A DNA stretch of 64,000 nucleotides, taken from contig JAXHLT010000006.1 of assembly GCA_034521955.1 (NCBI GenBank), positions 124,001-188,000 of the forward strand. The letters are read 5' to 3'. Of the stretch, positions 35,335 to 45,100 are shown piece by piece (position 1 is the stretch's first letter; every line of letters starts with the position of its first letter). The DNA is from M55B127 sp034521955 (GTDB lineage Bacteria > Bacillota > Halanaerobiia > Halanaerobiales > M55B127). The notes under the pieces were generated by a model. It was given only the letters and a program-made list of their open reading frames with translations. It made no database searches and was not told the origin of the DNA. A program made the position numbers and the translations under genes.

Positions 35335-36420
35335 ATGATACCGATAGCTAATCCAATAATAACTGATGAAGAGAAAGAACTAGTAAATGAGGTAATGGAC
35401 AGTGGTATGTTGATAATGGGTAAGTATGTTAAAGAATTTGAAGAGAAGTTTGCTAATTATTCAGGTACAAAGTATGGGATTGCAACTTCAAGTGGTACAA
35501 CTGCTTTAGATGTTGCAGTTAAATCATTGAAAATTGAAGAAGGGGATAAGATAATCACAACTCCTTTTACCTTTATTGCAAGCAGTAATTCAATTCTTTA
35601 TTCAAAGGCTGACCCCATATTTGCAGATGTAAAAGAAGATACCTTTAATATTGATCCTGATTCAGTTAGAGAACTATTAAAAGAACATCCTGATACAAAA
35701 GCACTGATGATTGTTCATTTATATGGACTTTCTTGTGATATGGATGAAATTATGGAGATTGTAAATGAACACAACCTGCTTTTAATTGAAGACAGTGCAC
35801 AGGCCCATGGTGCAACCTATAAAGGTAGAAAAGTGGGTTCTTTTGGTGATGTATCAGCCTTTAGCTTTTATCCTACAAAAAACATGACCACAAGTGAAGG
35901 TGGTATTGTTTTAACTGATGACAAAGAGGTTATGGAAAGAGCAAGATTAATTTTAAACCACGGTTCACCGAAAAAATATCATCATGATATTTTAGGATAT
36001 AATTACAGGATGACAAACATCTCAGCAGCAATTGGATTAGTTCAGTTTAAAAAATTGGATCAGTTCAACAAACAAAGACAGAAAAATGCAAGACGTTTAA
36101 CTGAAGGTTTAAGTGATTTAACATGGCTTCAAACACCTGTAGTTCCTGCTGATAGAGGACATGTTTTCCATCAGTATACAGTTAAAGTTGATGACCGTGA
36201 AGAGTTCTTAAAGTACTTACAGGAAAAAGAGATCGGATATGGTATTCATTATCCAATGCCCGTATATGAACAAAAGCTGTATAAAGATTTAGGATATAAA
36301 GATACGAATTGTCCGGTTAGTGAAAAACTTTGTGACCAGGTAGTATCACTTCCTGTTCATCCAGCATTGTCTGATGAAGATATAGATTATATCATAGAGA
36401 GCTTAAGAGATTTTAAATAA
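35335..36420 (+). CDS. gnnB: DegT/DnrJ/EryC1 aminotransferase (GnnB-like)
   Basis: PLP-dependent sugar aminotransferase of 361 residues. The PLP lysine lies in FSFYPTKNMTTSEGG, the cofactor Asp in LLIEDSAQAHGA and the phosphate-binding segment in TSSGTTALD. The C-terminal GIHYPMPVYEQ is common to the family. Start ATG follows GAAAGGAG. GnnB adds an amino group to the 3-keto sugar made by GnnA, giving UDP-2-acetamido-3-amino-glucose. Its neighbours lpxA and gnnA make this the best reading, but DegT enzymes are many and WbpE- or PglE-like amino sugar synthesis for O-chain or glycan is possible. It is the last gene of this three-gene unit. Confidence 0.76.
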   Translation: MIPIANPIITDEEKELVNEVMDSGMLIMGKYVKEFEEKFANYSGTKYGIATSSGTTALDVAVKSLKIEEGDKIITTPFTFIASSNSILYSKADPIFADVKEDTFNIDPDSVRELLKEHPDTKALMIVHLYGLSCDMDEIMEIVNEHNLLLIEDSAQAHGATYKGRKVGSFGDVSAFSFYPTKNMTTSEGGIVLTDDKEVMERARLILNHGSPKKYHHDILGYNYRMTNISAAIGLVQFKKLDQFNKQRQKNARRLTEGLSDLTWLQTPVVPADRGHVFHQYTVKVDDREEFLKYLQEKEIGYGIHYPMPVYEQKLYKDLGYKDTNCPVSEKLCDQVVSLPVHPALSDEDIDYIIESLRDFK

Positions 36421-36720
36421 GTATTGTTTTAAAGATAATATAGTATTATTTGAATGTAGCAGGAATTTACAATTTTACCGTGAATTATAAAACGAGTAAT
36501 ATTTTGAATAAATATTATACTGGGATTTAATCAGCCAAGACTTCTAACTCTCCCAAATGTTAATAAGTTTAAGGCTGATTAGATTGTCATAACTTAAAGA
36601 GTTCCCAATATTTGTTGGGGGCTCTTTAATACATTCAAAAAAGGATTTTAACTTTTAAAATTGAATTAATATAAATTAAGAGAGTATGTATATTATACAA
36701 CCAAAGAGGTGTATTATAGA
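36421..36720 (+). other. Intergenic region with two hairpins, no gene
   Basis: About 300 nt without an ORF. AATCAGCC (36529-36536) pairs with GGCTGATT (36573-36580) across a 36-nt loop. A terminator-like hairpin at 36596-36627 follows. Downstream, 36628-36702 is AT-rich and may contain the promoter of the phosphoglucomutase gene (TTGAAT near 36661), but I see no clear -10 at the right spacing. Confidence 0.5.
36596..36627 (+). terminator. Terminator-like hairpin before the phosphoglucomutase gene
   Basis: AAAGAGTTCCCAA (36596-36608) pairs with TTGGGGGCTCTTT (36615-36627), 13 bp with two G-U pairs and a 6-nt loop; the T run is part of the stem. It probably ends the lpxA-gnnA-gnnB transcript. 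Confidence 0.7.
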
Positions 36721-38463
36721 ATGGATTTTATGCAGAGATATAAAAATTGGTTAAAAGATGATTACTTTGATGAAGAAACACAACAGGAATTAATAGATAT
36801 AAAAGATGATGAAAAAGAAATTGAAGACCGTTTCTATAAAGATCTTGAATTTGGTACCGGTGGAATGAGAAGTAAAATTGGCGCAGGAACCAACCGAATC
36901 AATAAGTATACAATAAGAAGAGCAACTCAAGGTTTTGCAAACTATATTATAAACTACCATGAAGAAAATGGAAAAGAGTCCGGGGTTGTCATAGCCTATG
37001 ATCCAAGACACAAATCACCGGAATTTGCCTTAGAAGCTGCCTTAGTACTTGCAGCTAATGGTATAAAGACATATCTGTTTGATAGTCTAAGACCTACTCC
37101 AATACTATCATTTGCAGTAAGAGAACTTAATGCCTGTGGTGGAATAGTTGTCACTGCCAGTCATAATCCACCTGAATATAATGGATATAAAGTATATAAT
37201 CCAGAGGGTTGTCAGCTTGTACCTGAACAAGCACGTAAAGTGATTGCAGAAATCAATGAGATAGATAACTTTTCTATGGTTAAAACAATCAGTAAACAAA
37301 AAGCAAAAGCAAAAGATCTGTTAGAATATATTGGTGAAGATATAGACAGTAAATATATTGAGGTTATGCTTGATACTTTACCCAAAAAAGAACTAGCAAA
37401 ACAAAAGGGTAAAGACCTTAATATCATTTTCACACCACTACACGGTAGTGCATATAAGCTAACAGAAAGACTTTTATCTGAACTAGGGTTTTCCAATCTA
37501 TCAATTGTTGAAAAACAGGCAGTTTTCGATCCTGATTTCTCAACTGTAGAAAGTCCAAATCCCGAAGAGTATTCAGCCTTTGAAATGGCTTTAGAGCTAG
37601 CTGAAAAAAATAATAACGAGGCCGAATTAATTATGGGAACAGACCCTGATGGAGACCGGATGGGTGCAATTGTAAAAAATGACAAGGATGAATACATCGG
37701 TCTTAATGGAAATCAAATTGGTATCTTAATGGCTGATTTTTTATTAAACCAGACTGAAGTTCCTGATAACGGAGTAATAGTGAAAACAATTGTAACAACT
37801 AATATGATTAAAAAAATTGCTGCTGATCACGGAGTAGAGGTACTTGATGTATTGACCGGATTTAAATATATTGGTGAACTAATCACTGAATTTGAAGAAA
37901 AAGGAAACAAAGAGTTTATTCTGGGATTTGAAGAAAGCTACGGCTATTTAGTCGGCAAGTATGCACGAGATAAAGATGCAGTTGTTGCATGTGGCTTAAT
38001 GGCCATTATAGCGCTTTATTATGAAACCCAGGGTAAAACCCTTTATCAAAGATTACAAGAGATATATGAGGAATATGGATACTTTAAAGAGGATCTAGTG
38101 GCTATCAGAAGAGAAGGAAAAGAAGGCCAGGAACTAATTAATGGTACAATAAAACACTTTAGGGAAAAAGGAATAAAAGAAATTGCTGATCGGAAGGTCG
38201 TTTTATGGAGAGACTTTAAAGAAGGTAAAGAATATGATTTAGAAAAAGAAACCCAAAAAGATATTAACTTACCTAAATCAAATGTCTTACAGTATCTCCT
38301 AGAAGATGAAAGTTTAATAACAATTAGACCATCTGGAACAGAACCAAAACTGAAAGTATACTTCGCTGTTAATGATAGTACTGATAAAAAGTGTGAAAAG
38401 AAATTAACTGAGATAAGAGAGAAGTTTTCAAAAAGAGTTGAAGAAACTATAGAAAGTATTTAA
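36721..38463 (+). CDS. pgcA: Alpha-phosphoglucomutase / phosphohexomutase
   Basis: Interconverts glucose-1-phosphate and glucose-6-phosphate (possibly also mannose phosphates). The 580-residue product is the long Firmicute type, about the length of Bacillus PgcA. The phosphoserine loop is TASHNPPEYNGYKVY, the Mg loop GTDPDGDRMG, the sugar-binding loop GFEESYGYLVG and the phosphate-binding end TIRPSGTEPKLKVYF. AAAGAGGTG at 36703-36711 selects ATG 36721 over the in-frame GTG 36709. With galU at 45738 it would provide UDP-glucose for polymers or sugar part of LPS. It stands alone between a hairpin and a convergent terminator. Confidence 0.92.
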   Translation: MDFMQRYKNWLKDDYFDEETQQELIDIKDDEKEIEDRFYKDLEFGTGGMRSKIGAGTNRINKYTIRRATQGFANYIINYHEENGKESGVVIAYDPRHKSPEFALEAALVLAANGIKTYLFDSLRPTPILSFAVRELNACGGIVVTASHNPPEYNGYKVYNPEGCQLVPEQARKVIAEINEIDNFSMVKTISKQKAKAKDLLEYIGEDIDSKYIEVMLDTLPKKELAKQKGKDLNIIFTPLHGSAYKLTERLLSELGFSNLSIVEKQAVFDPDFSTVESPNPEEYSAFEMALELAEKNNNEAELIMGTDPDGDRMGAIVKNDKDEYIGLNGNQIGILMADFLLNQTEVPDNGVIVKTIVTTNMIKKIAADHGVEVLDVLTGFKYIGELITEFEEKGNKEFILGFEESYGYLVGKYARDKDAVVACGLMAIIALYYETQGKTLYQRLQEIYEEYGYFKEDLVAIRREGKEGQELINGTIKHFREKGIKEIADRKVVLWRDFKEGKEYDLEKETQKDINLPKSNVLQYLLEDESLITIRPSGTEPKLKVYFAVNDSTDKKCEKKLTEIREKFSKRVEETIESI

Positions 38464-38471
38464 TATATAAA

Positions 38472-38497
38472 AAAGAGGAGGGATTTTCCTCCTCTTT
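38472..38497. terminator. Bidirectional terminator
   Basis: AAAGAGGAGG (38472-38481) pairs perfectly with CCTCCTCTTT (38488-38497) across GATTTT; A and T runs on both sides let it serve both converging genes. Confidence 0.9.
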
Positions 38498-38503
38498 AAG
38501 ATA

Positions 38504-39043
38504 TTAATCCAGTGATTTAATAAATTCATTATACTCTTCTTTGTCTAAATAGACAAAGAATATTTTTTTATATTGATGTTTTAAATTAATATCTACATCT
38601 ATAGTTTTCATCTTTTCCATCAGTTTTTCATCATTGTCTATATAGTAGACATCTCTTTTTTTAAAAAAGTCATAGTTGTTCACCCAGTTTTCTTTTATTT
38701 CTTCCGGGTTGTAGGTTTTAAGTGTTTCAACAAGCTCATCTTTATAAAGGTTTAAATCAATATGGGCATTTTTCATTAGGTAATCACCAAGTTCATTTGA
38801 TGTCATAGATTCAGTCTTTTTAGGATCACCTTCAACCCAATAAGATAGATAGATAGAACCTCTCATATTGATATCTTCAATTTGAAATTCAACTGGTGTT
38901 GTAGTAGTCATCATATGCTGGTTTTCATAAGGAATTTCACCAATATTTTTGATTAAATAACCACCAACTAATATAATTAGAATAAGTATTAAAAGAGCTT
39001 TCCAATTGTTCTTGATAATAGAAAACAAATATCTATCGCGCAT
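38504..39043 (-). CDS. Membrane-anchored protein of unknown function
   Basis: No family recognised. The 179-residue product has one hydrophobic helix (about 16-33) after a basic N-terminus, then a soluble domain outside the membrane rich in Tyr, Lys and Glu. Start ATG at 39043 follows AGGAGGAT. It is convergent with the phosphoglucomutase gene and divergent from addB, about 100 nt away, and so is transcribed alone. Its end FVYLDKEEYNEFIKSLD looks complete. Confidence 0.68.
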   Translation of the reverse strand: MRDRYLFSIIKNNWKALLILILIILVGGYLIKNIGEIPYENQHMMTTTTPVEFQIEDINMRGSIYLSYWVEGDPKKTESMTSNELGDYLMKNAHIDLNLYKDELVETLKTYNPEEIKENWVNNYDFFKKRDVYYIDNDEKLMEKMKTIDVDINLKHQYKKIFFVYLDKEEYNEFIKSLD

Positions 39044-39143
39044 AGAATCCTCCTATCAGTGTAGTATTGTTATATATTTCATTAATAAATTTCTTTTAAT
39101 GTTTGAAAAACCCTTTTTTTATTTTAAAAAGCGAGGTATTAAA

Positions 39144-42100
39144 ATGATAAAGCTAACCTATGGTAAACCAAAAAACAAAAGTGAAGAAGAAATCTATAAT
39201 CAAATATATAAATATATTGAAGAAAACAAATCACAGAACGTTTGTTATATCACACCAACCTATCAGATGATTGAAGACTTGAAAGATAAAATCTTTTCAG
39301 ATCAAAAGATAAAGGCTGTATCTGAAACATACTTTTTTTTATTCAAAGGTTTAGTAAATGAAGTCCTAAAAAGTACGGGAGAGTTCCAGCCTATCATTGG
39401 TGATATTCAAAAAGAACTAATTTTAAAAGAAATATTAGATCAGTTAATTGAAGATAAAAAGATTAAATACTTTAAAGAAGTAGCAAAGTATCCCGGATTT
39501 TATGAAGACACCTTAAGATTAATTGATGAGATCTCAATTGAAAACAAACTTGATAATCCAAGTGATTTAGAAAAGATAGATAATCAAAAGTTTAAGGAAC
39601 TTTTTTTAATATATAATAAATACTATGAATACCTTAATGAAAAGAATTTAAACGATGAGTATCTACAGTACAAAAAGGCAATTGATTATCTTGAAGATTC
39701 AAAACTAATAGATAACCTTGATTTAATAATAATCGATGGGTTTCAGTCCCTTAACCTTTATCAGAAGATGTTGATTAATAAACTGTCAAAGTTAGATAAA
39801 ATGATCTGGATTAATACAGACTATGAAGAAAATAGAACCGGAATTTATAGTTCAAAGTTTATGGATAGATTAAATATAGATGAAAGTATAAAAACAAAAG
39901 ATAAAAAACTTAGTAATGAATCACAACTACATATCAGAGATAATCTTTTCTCAATAAACTACACTAAAAAATCTGCAGATGATACTTTAAACATAATAGC
40001 AGCAGACAGTGAGAGTACAGAGATTGAATATACTGTAAAAAAGATAAAAAGTTTAATTGTTGATCAAGATGTAAGCCCCAACCAGATTGGTTTAATTTTA
40101 AAAAGTCAATTGAAGTACTATGAACTATTAAAAGAGTACTTAGATGAATATAAAATACCTTTTAGTTCAACAAACAGTATAACATTTAAACAGACTGGAG
40201 TATGGATTTTGTTAAATAAGATATTTGCCATTATAAATAACAACTATGATAGAAAAAGTGTTTTAAACTTTTTAAAGTCTAATCTTGTAAGTTCCAGTGT
40301 TGATAAAAAGGAACTTGATAGAATCCAGTTTGAACTATGGGATGATGGAGTCATCTGGGGTAGAGACTTTTCTTTTATATTAAAAAACAAAGACAGCAGT
40401 TATCAAAAAGGATTTTTAAAAGACCTTGAAAGTATAATTGACTTCTATAACAAGATAAAAAAAGCAAAAACATTTAAAGAGTTCAGTAGTATATTACTAA
40501 AACTATTAGAAAAGTTTAAAATCACAGAATCTATAGTTGATCTTGATGATGAAGACTTGGTTGTAGATAACCTTAAAGCCTATGACCTGTTAACTAATAA
40601 ATTAAAAGAGTATGAAACAGTAATAACTAAAAGAATTGATTATGAAGACTTTTTATACTACTTTAAAAAAATCTTCAGACAGGAACTTATAAACAAAACA
40701 AAGGAAAACCATCTTGAACATATCAAGGTCCTTACACCTTCTCAAGCCCGCAGAAAAAACTTTGACTATATCTTCATTATAGGACTGCTAGAAGGAGAGT
40801 TCCCTTCTGCTGCTCAAAATAACTGGTTGGTAAAGGATAAAGAGAGAAAAATACTATCTAACATGGGTATAGATATTAAGACTAAAAAAGACTACTTAAT
40901 ATTAGAAAGCTATCTTTTTTATAAAACAACACTAAATGCAAATAAAAAACTGTATATTACTTACCCAACATTAGGAGATGGTCAACAGGGTAAGATCGTA
41001 TCATCCTTTGTTCAGGAGATATATAATATATTTGAAGAAAGTACTGTAAACAGAACTGAAGTCAATAGTTATGATTTAAAAACTGAAAACATAGATGATA
41101 TATACAGTCTAGAAGAACTAAAAAGACATATTATTGAAAAAATAGATGAAAAAAGGTTAAGTGATTTAATCACCGGGTTTAAGATCGAAAAACTTAGAAA
41201 CTCAAATCAGTTTAATAACACACTGGGACTTCTAGATGATCCTAAAGTCTTAGAGGAAATTAAAAACCATTTTAACTCCTATTACAGTTACAGTGCAAGT
41301 ACATTAGAAGCATATGTACAGTGTCCTTTCAAGTTTTTTATAGAAAAACTATTAAAACTTGAAGAAATAAAAGAGCCTGAAGACAGGCTACAACCGATCC
41401 AGATCGGTGATCTATACCATAGAATACTGTTTAAATACTTTAAAGAACACTTTCCCGGGGACTGGTCTCAAGAATTAGATAAATACATAGCTGGCCTAAA
41501 AAAGGCTGCTGAAGAGGTATTTGAACGCTTTGGGGACAAAAAGACCCTATCAAAAGGAGTCTGGAGCATATATAAAAAAGAAGTTAAAAACAATCTACAA
41601 CTTTTAATAGAAAGTGAGTATAGTTCAGACTTTAAAACAGTCCCTTTTGAATTAGAGTTCGGATTTGGAATCCCAGCCGAGTATCAGGATAGTGACCATA
41701 ATTTAAGTGACCCAATCAGTATTGATCTAGTTAATGAAAAGATCAGACTAAAAGGCAAGATTGATCGAATAGATAAACGCAAAAACAATAATGATTTAAT
41801 AATCTATGACTATAAGTTATCAAACAATAAAAGAAGGACTAAAGATTTTTTTGAATACAATGAACTACAGATACCGCTCTATATATTAGCCCTAAAAGAA
41901 ATAAAAAAGGATAAAACCTTAATGGGTGGAGCATATTATTCGATATTAAACTTAGAGAAAAAGGGAGTCTGGAAAAAAGAGTTTGTAGACTATTCCCCTA
42001 AAACTAACCGTTCTAAAACAGTAATGGATGAAAACACCTGGGAAGAATTCTTTGATAATCTAAAAGAAAAAATTGAAGAGATATTAAGTGGAATAAGAAA

Positions 42101-42197
42101 TGGAAACTATATAATTGAACCAAAAGACTGTGAATACTGTGATTCAAGCAGTATCTGCAGATATAATAAGGCAATGGCAGGTGATCTAGATGGGTAA
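39144..42197 (+). CDS. addB: AddAB helicase-nuclease, AddB subunit
   Basis: Partner of AddA in the enzyme that processes double-strand DNA ends for RecA loading, the Firmicute counterpart of RecBCD. The 1017-residue product has a UvrD-like N-terminal half. Its expected ATP site is degenerate: LTYGKPKNKSEE replaces a normal GXXGXGKT. The C-terminal nuclease domain shows DRID and IIYDYKLS followed by LQIPLYIL. Four cysteines for a 4Fe-4S staple are present: one in YVQCPFKFF and three in CEYCDSSSIC. GCGAGGT precedes ATG 39144; a longer in-frame extension to 39006 overlaps the divergent gene and is rejected. It overlaps addA by 8 nt. Confidence 0.85.
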   Translation: MIKLTYGKPKNKSEEEIYNQIYKYIEENKSQNVCYITPTYQMIEDLKDKIFSDQKIKAVSETYFFLFKGLVNEVLKSTGEFQPIIGDIQKELILKEILDQLIEDKKIKYFKEVAKYPGFYEDTLRLIDEISIENKLDNPSDLEKIDNQKFKELFLIYNKYYEYLNEKNLNDEYLQYKKAIDYLEDSKLIDNLDLIIIDGFQSLNLYQKMLINKLSKLDKMIWINTDYEENRTGIYSSKFMDRLNIDESIKTKDKKLSNESQLHIRDNLFSINYTKKSADDTLNIIAADSESTEIEYTVKKIKSLIVDQDVSPNQIGLILKSQLKYYELLKEYLDEYKIPFSSTNSITFKQTGVWILLNKIFAIINNNYDRKSVLNFLKSNLVSSSVDKKELDRIQFELWDDGVIWGRDFSFILKNKDSSYQKGFLKDLESIIDFYNKIKKAKTFKEFSSILLKLLEKFKITESIVDLDDEDLVVDNLKAYDLLTNKLKEYETVITKRIDYEDFLYYFKKIFRQELINKTKENHLEHIKVLTPSQARRKNFDYIFIIGLLEGEFPSAAQNNWLVKDKERKILSNMGIDIKTKKDYLILESYLFYKTTLNANKKLYITYPTLGDGQQGKIVSSFVQEIYNIFEESTVNRTEVNSYDLKTENIDDIYSLEELKRHIIEKIDEKRLSDLITGFKIEKLRNSNQFNNTLGLLDDPKVLEEIKNHFNSYYSYSASTLEAYVQCPFKFFIEKLLKLEEIKEPEDRLQPIQIGDLYHRILFKYFKEHFPGDWSQELDKYIAGLKKAAEEVFERFGDKKTLSKGVWSIYKKEVKNNLQLLIESEYSSDFKTVPFELEFGFGIPAEYQDSDHNLSDPISIDLVNEKIRLKGKIDRIDKRKNNNDLIIYDYKLSNNKRRTKDFFEYNELQIPLYILALKEIKKDKTLMGGAYYSILNLEKKGVWKKEFVDYSPKTNRSKTVMDENTWEEFFDNLKEKIEEILSGIRNGNYIIEPKDCEYCDSSSICRYNKAMAGDLDG

Positions 42198-45100
42198 TTT
42201 CAACTATACTGATGAACAAGAAAAAGCAATTATGGACCTAGAAAATGATATTATACTGGGAGCAGGAGCTGGTTCAGGGAAAACCAGGGTTTTAGTTAGC
42301 CGTTTTATTAATCTCCTTAAACAAAAAAAGGCACAGGTCGATCAGATTATGGCCTTGACCTTTACTAAAAAGGCTGCTGCTGAAATGCAGGAAAGAATCA
42401 GAAAAGAGATTATTAAAGAGGAAGAAAACTCAAAAGACTTTAATGATAAAAAGTACTGGCACGAACAAAAGATAAACTTAAATAAATCAATGATTTCAAC
42501 CTTTCACTCTTTTGCAGCCAATATTTTAAGACAGTACCCGGTAATATCTAATTTGGATCCCGAGTTTCAAGTTTTAGAAGAAACTGAAGCCAGTGAACTA
42601 CTTGATGAAGTAGTAAATGATATTATTGAAAATGGTTTAAATGATGAAAAAGAAAGTATAATGACCTTAGTTGATACTTATGGTCTTTATACTTTAGCGG
42701 ATAAACTTAAATCAATATACTTTGAAATGAGAAAAGATAATTTAGATGTAGATAAGTTGGTTGAAAAAACATATCAGTCCTTGGAAAATGATAGATCACA
42801 AAGAGAAGACATCAAGTTTGAATTAATTAGATTAATCGAAGATTTAATCTATACCTTTGATAATGAAGGTGCTGGTGGAAAAACAAAGCTTAAGATGGAA
42901 AATCTAAAAGCTGATTGGCCTAAGTTGAAAGAAATAATAAGGACAACAGAAGATGTTGAAGAAAAAGGTTTTAGTGAAATAATAGGTATAAAAGATATAA
43001 TAAAGGGAAGATTAGCCCAGAATTTAAATGATAAAGCTAAGGAAATAAGAGAACTTATTAAAAGCGATCAGTTTAAATCATACTTTATCTTAAAAAGGGC
43101 AGAAGAGATTATAAAACCATTAACTGAAGTAATTCAAGATATTGATGAGCTGTACAGCTTAAAAAAAGCCAGAGCAAGTTTTCTAGACTTTTTTGATCTA
43201 CAGGATAGATTAATTAAGGTATTGAAGTCTAATCCTGAATTAATTGAAAGTATTAATGATCAGTATAAATATATCATGGTTGATGAATTTCAGGATAACA
43301 ATCCCGTACAGGAAGAAATAATTTATCTGCTTGGTCAAAGCTCTAAGATTAATATCTTTTTAGTCGGTGACCCTAAACAGTCTATCTATCGGTTTAGAGG
43401 TGCAGATGTCAGGGTATTTAATAGACAGAAAGAAGAAATTAAAAAAAGAAATGGTGAAGTATATAAACTAACTAAAAACTTTAGAAGTAGACCTTCAATT
43501 TTAAACTTTGTTAACTTTCTTTTTGAACAAATCTTAGCCAATGATCCTGAAATAGACTATGATAACTTATCTTCTTTTAGAACAGAAAATGATAAGGATA
43601 TCGAGTTAAATATAATTTCTGAAAATCACTTTGAGGAAAGTCTAAACAGTGAAAAACTAAGGAGGATCGAAGCTGAACTACTAGCCCAAAAGGCTGCTCA
43701 TTTAATTGATAATAATGATTTTTTAATTGAAGAAGATGGTCAAAAAAGAAAGATTAAACCAAAAGATATAGCTTATCTTTTCCAATCTTTATCTAACATA
43801 CAGCTTTATGAGAATGCGCTTCTTAACAAAAACATATCGGTAAATGTAGTAAATGGAAGAGGCTTTTTTAACCAACAGGTCATAACTGACTTAATTAACT
43901 TAATAAAAGTTATAGAAAACACTAAAAGAGACTTTGAACTAACAGCATTACTTCGTTCACCTCTTTGTGGTTTAGACGATAATGAGATCTATTGGTTGAA
44001 CAAAGAAAAAGAAAATCATCTTTGGAACCATATATTAAAAGCAGCTGAAATTAATATTAATCAAGAAAAATTAAAAACAGTAGATAGATTTGTAAAAAGT
44101 TTAAAAAGAGCAAAAAAGTTAAAAGATATTAAAAACCCATATCTTTTAATAAAAGAGGTTTTAGAAACAAATAACTATCGAGAAAGCCTCAAGGGAGACC
44201 CTAACTATAAACAAAGGTGGGCAAACTTAGAAAAAAGCCTAGCAATGATTAAAGAGATATACCATGATAGAAATGCTTCTTTAAGTGAAGTATTAGAACA
44301 CTTTGAAAAAAACAAAGAAAATGAGACTAGAGAAGGTCAGGCTGAACTAAAAAGTAAGAAAGGATCAGTACAGTTAATGAGTGTTCATCAATCTAAAGGT
44401 TTAGAGTTTCCGGTTGTAATGATTCCAGACTTGCAGAGGGGATTAATTCATCACAACAATATTTCTGACCTTTTAATTGATAATAAAGATGGTTTAGGTA
44501 TTAAAGTATCAACTAATCAATATAAGTTAGGTACTCCATTATACAACAGTTTAAAAGAAAGGGAAAAAGAGTTAGAACTCTTTGAGAAGATTAGGCTTTT
44601 CTATGTAGCTATAACAAGGGCTAAAGACAAGTTGATTTTAAGCGGATACAGTAAAAGCGACCGAAAGCTAAGTTTTGAGAAAAGTAAGTCTTGGTTAGAT
44701 TGGTTAGCCTGTTATTTAAATCAAAATGATTTCAGAACTGAAGAAACTATTGAACTTGGAGAAGAGAAAAAGAAGCTTTCTATCCAAGTAAATGTTGTTA
44801 AAGACATGAATTTCATCACAAACAGTGATATTGAAATAAAAGATGAGAGTAATGATTATGAGATTAATAATTGGAATGATCTAAAAGAATGGGAAAAAAT
44901 CAATCCTAAGATTAAGGACATTAAAATCACTAATCATAACTATAAAGATGAACTAAGTGTTACCGGTCTATTAGAATACAATCGATGTCCTAGACTATAT
45001 TACTTAAGATATATTAAAAACATTCCAGCAATAAAATCTCTACAGAAAAATAATTTTTTAGATAAAGGAAGTTCTAGTTCATCTATGGATCCATTAACTA

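Noticed and set aside
36421..36720. tRNA or small structured RNA in the gap before the phosphoglucomutase gene
   Set aside because: The hairpins do not form a cloverleaf and no CCA or T-loop motif is present; the second one is a terminator.
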